64,000 nt of DNA from Apoderus coryli (taxonomy: Eukaryota > Arthropoda > Insecta > Coleoptera > Attelabidae): contig OU452202.1 in NCBI GenBank assembly GCA_911728435.2, forward strand, positions 11,139,135-11,203,134, given 5' to 3'. Made by a program: the position numbers and the translations under genes. Shown here in pieces: positions 62,729 to 64,000 of the stretch. Below the pieces are notes generated by a model. The model was not told the DNA's origin. It made no database searches and saw only the letters and a program-made list of their open reading frames with translations. Numbering within the stretch: position 1 is the stretch's first letter; each line of letters opens with the position of its first letter.

Positions 62729-63168
62729 TACATGCCAAACGACATGCGGAGGATTCCTCATTAAGGATAGTTTCTTAGGTCTTGATTAAGTCATGTATGA
62801 TAGCGTCCTATACCAAACCAAGGCCCCAAAAAATTGAAATCTGGTTCCCTAATAATGGGGTCGTGATATTTACGCAGGACAATGATATTATGAAGGGCTA
62901 TTTGCATGCCAAAGGACATACTGCGGAACGGTCATTAAGGATAGTTTCTTAGGTCTTGTATGATAGCGTCCTATACCAAACAAAGGCCCCAAAAAATTGA
63001 AATCTGTTTTCCTAATAATGGGGTCGTGAAATTTACGCAGGACAATGATATTATGAAGGGATATTTTCATGCCAAACGACATACGCCTAACCGGTCATTA
63101 AGGATAATTTCTTAGGTCTTGAATAGGTCCTGTATGATAGCGTCCTATACCACTCCAAGGTCCCAAAA
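62729..63168. repeat. Tandem array, unit 163-174 bp, about 2.5 copies
   Basis: The phrase CATTAAGGATAGTTTCTTAG begins near 62759, 62933 and 63096 (last copy ATAATTT), and GATAGCGTCCTATACCA, AATAATGGGGTCGTGA and TTTACGCAGGACAATGATAT recur in register. Differences are few, so it expanded recently. No open frame follows the unit. Confidence 0.8.
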
Positions 63169-63399
63169 ACACTCTACATTCAAAAAAAAAAGTAGCTCAC
63201 TGTACATTCTACAATTACCTGCACGCTGAAGGCATATTAAAATCGACTAAGAACCAAGAATCAGAAATAAAGGTCTAAAAATCCAGCTGAATTTATTATT
63301 AATAATAGTTCTTAAATATATATATTATACAAACCCTAGTACAAAAGACACTTCCACCGCTTAGTTATACGACAAGTTATACGACACACACTATGCCGT

Positions 63400-63760
63400 G
63401 CCGGTACAAGAGTAATAAACAAAGCACTTTAATTTATTAACAAACAGTTTACCCGGTGTTGTGGCTTTTCACAAAATCTATACGATATATTTATACACAC
63501 TTAGCATTAGTAGTTTTATAAAAAGAAGTCTGTTCACGTCCCAAAAATAGAAGCAATTAGTATCCTTATATAGAAATCTCGTTATTTTTACCGCCGCGCC
63601 GGCGCCGGTTAAAAAGTCCAAACAAGTCACTTTATTTTATTAACTAACATTTTGTCGGGTATTATAACTTACACAAAATTTAGACGGTACATTTATACAC
63701 ACTTATGACTACTAGTTTTATAAGAAAACTATTTTCATTAAGCTCAATAAACACTGATTT
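63400..63760. repeat. Diverged direct repeat, two units of about 200 bp
   Basis: TTTATACACACTTA and the flanking AGTTTTATAA recur near 63490 and 63690, preceded in both by a CACTTTATTT/ACTTTAATTTATTAAC type stretch. The units are diverged. No gene is seen from 63169 to the window end. Confidence 0.5.
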
Positions 63761-64000
63761 AATTAAACCGTGTGTTACAAATGTTCCAAAGTAAACACAA
63801 ACAATAGACTTGTATTCGACGTTGCCAAATTTACTTGTTCATGGCTTGCCTAAAGAGGGCTGGGCCATGATGCACAAAATGTAATAAAATAAGCAAGTAG
63901 AGGCTTATTTCCGGTTATGCCGTGCCACTTATTTGAAAACATTTTAGTCTAATTGCTCCTATCGACAGTAGTAAGATTCCAAATTTTCATACGATTAATT

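Noticed and set aside
62729..63168. CRISPR-like array
   Set aside because: Contiguous long units without unique spacers in a eukaryotic genome; it is a tandem repeat.

Overview
The window looks like a piece of an AT-rich, intron-bearing, transposon-loaded insect nuclear genome. Every host gene recognised is a conserved eukaryotic housekeeping gene with GT-AG introns, and the mobile elements (hAT, Tc1/mariner, IS630-like DDE, THAP fragments, Jockey/CR1/R1-like LINEs, long fold-back MITEs) are typical of insects. The order cannot be fixed from sequence alone; a beetle is a weak guess.

Host genes in order: FAHD1 (minus, 4 exons, 19642-22163); TMEM203 (minus, intronless, 24227-24640) only 30 nt downstream of POP7 (minus, 3 exons, 24671-26607); DHDDS (plus, intronless, 30751-31635); the V-ATPase subunit H gene (minus, 9 exons over 17.5 kb, 33214-50698); TSEN2 (plus, 3 exons, 52566-53578) tail to tail with CMC1 (minus, 2 exons, 53649-54075); PSMD14/Rpn11 (plus, 3 exons, 55444-58727); and two identical tRNA-Val(AAC) genes (minus, 60652-60724 and 60987-61059) in a tandem duplication. 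The genes belong to different housekeeping pathways (RNase P/MRP and tRNA splicing, dolichol synthesis, V-ATPase, proteasome, cytochrome oxidase assembly, organic acid metabolism) and do not form one system.

The first 19 kb has no recognisable intact host gene. It holds a nested transposon graveyard (1294-5979), fold-back MITEs, a non-autonomous hAT with perfect 8-bp target duplication (9297-10330), a mariner element carrying a near-perfect internal inverted duplication, and THAP-domain fragments. The V-ATPase H introns hold four more TIR elements, one split by a LINE. The last 3 kb has tRNA genes, hairpins and a short tandem array.

The most interesting object is a complete hAT transposon at 27342-30451, in the divergent POP7-DHDDS intergenic region. 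It has a perfect 8-bp target duplication, matching ends, and an apparently intact three-exon BED-finger transposase. Each end carries four copies of the palindrome TATCGATA. This is the DRE motif bound in Drosophila by DREF, itself a BED-finger, hAT-related protein, and two DRE motifs also sit in the POP7 upstream region. Second is the very tight POP7-TMEM203 pair, which looks dicistronic.
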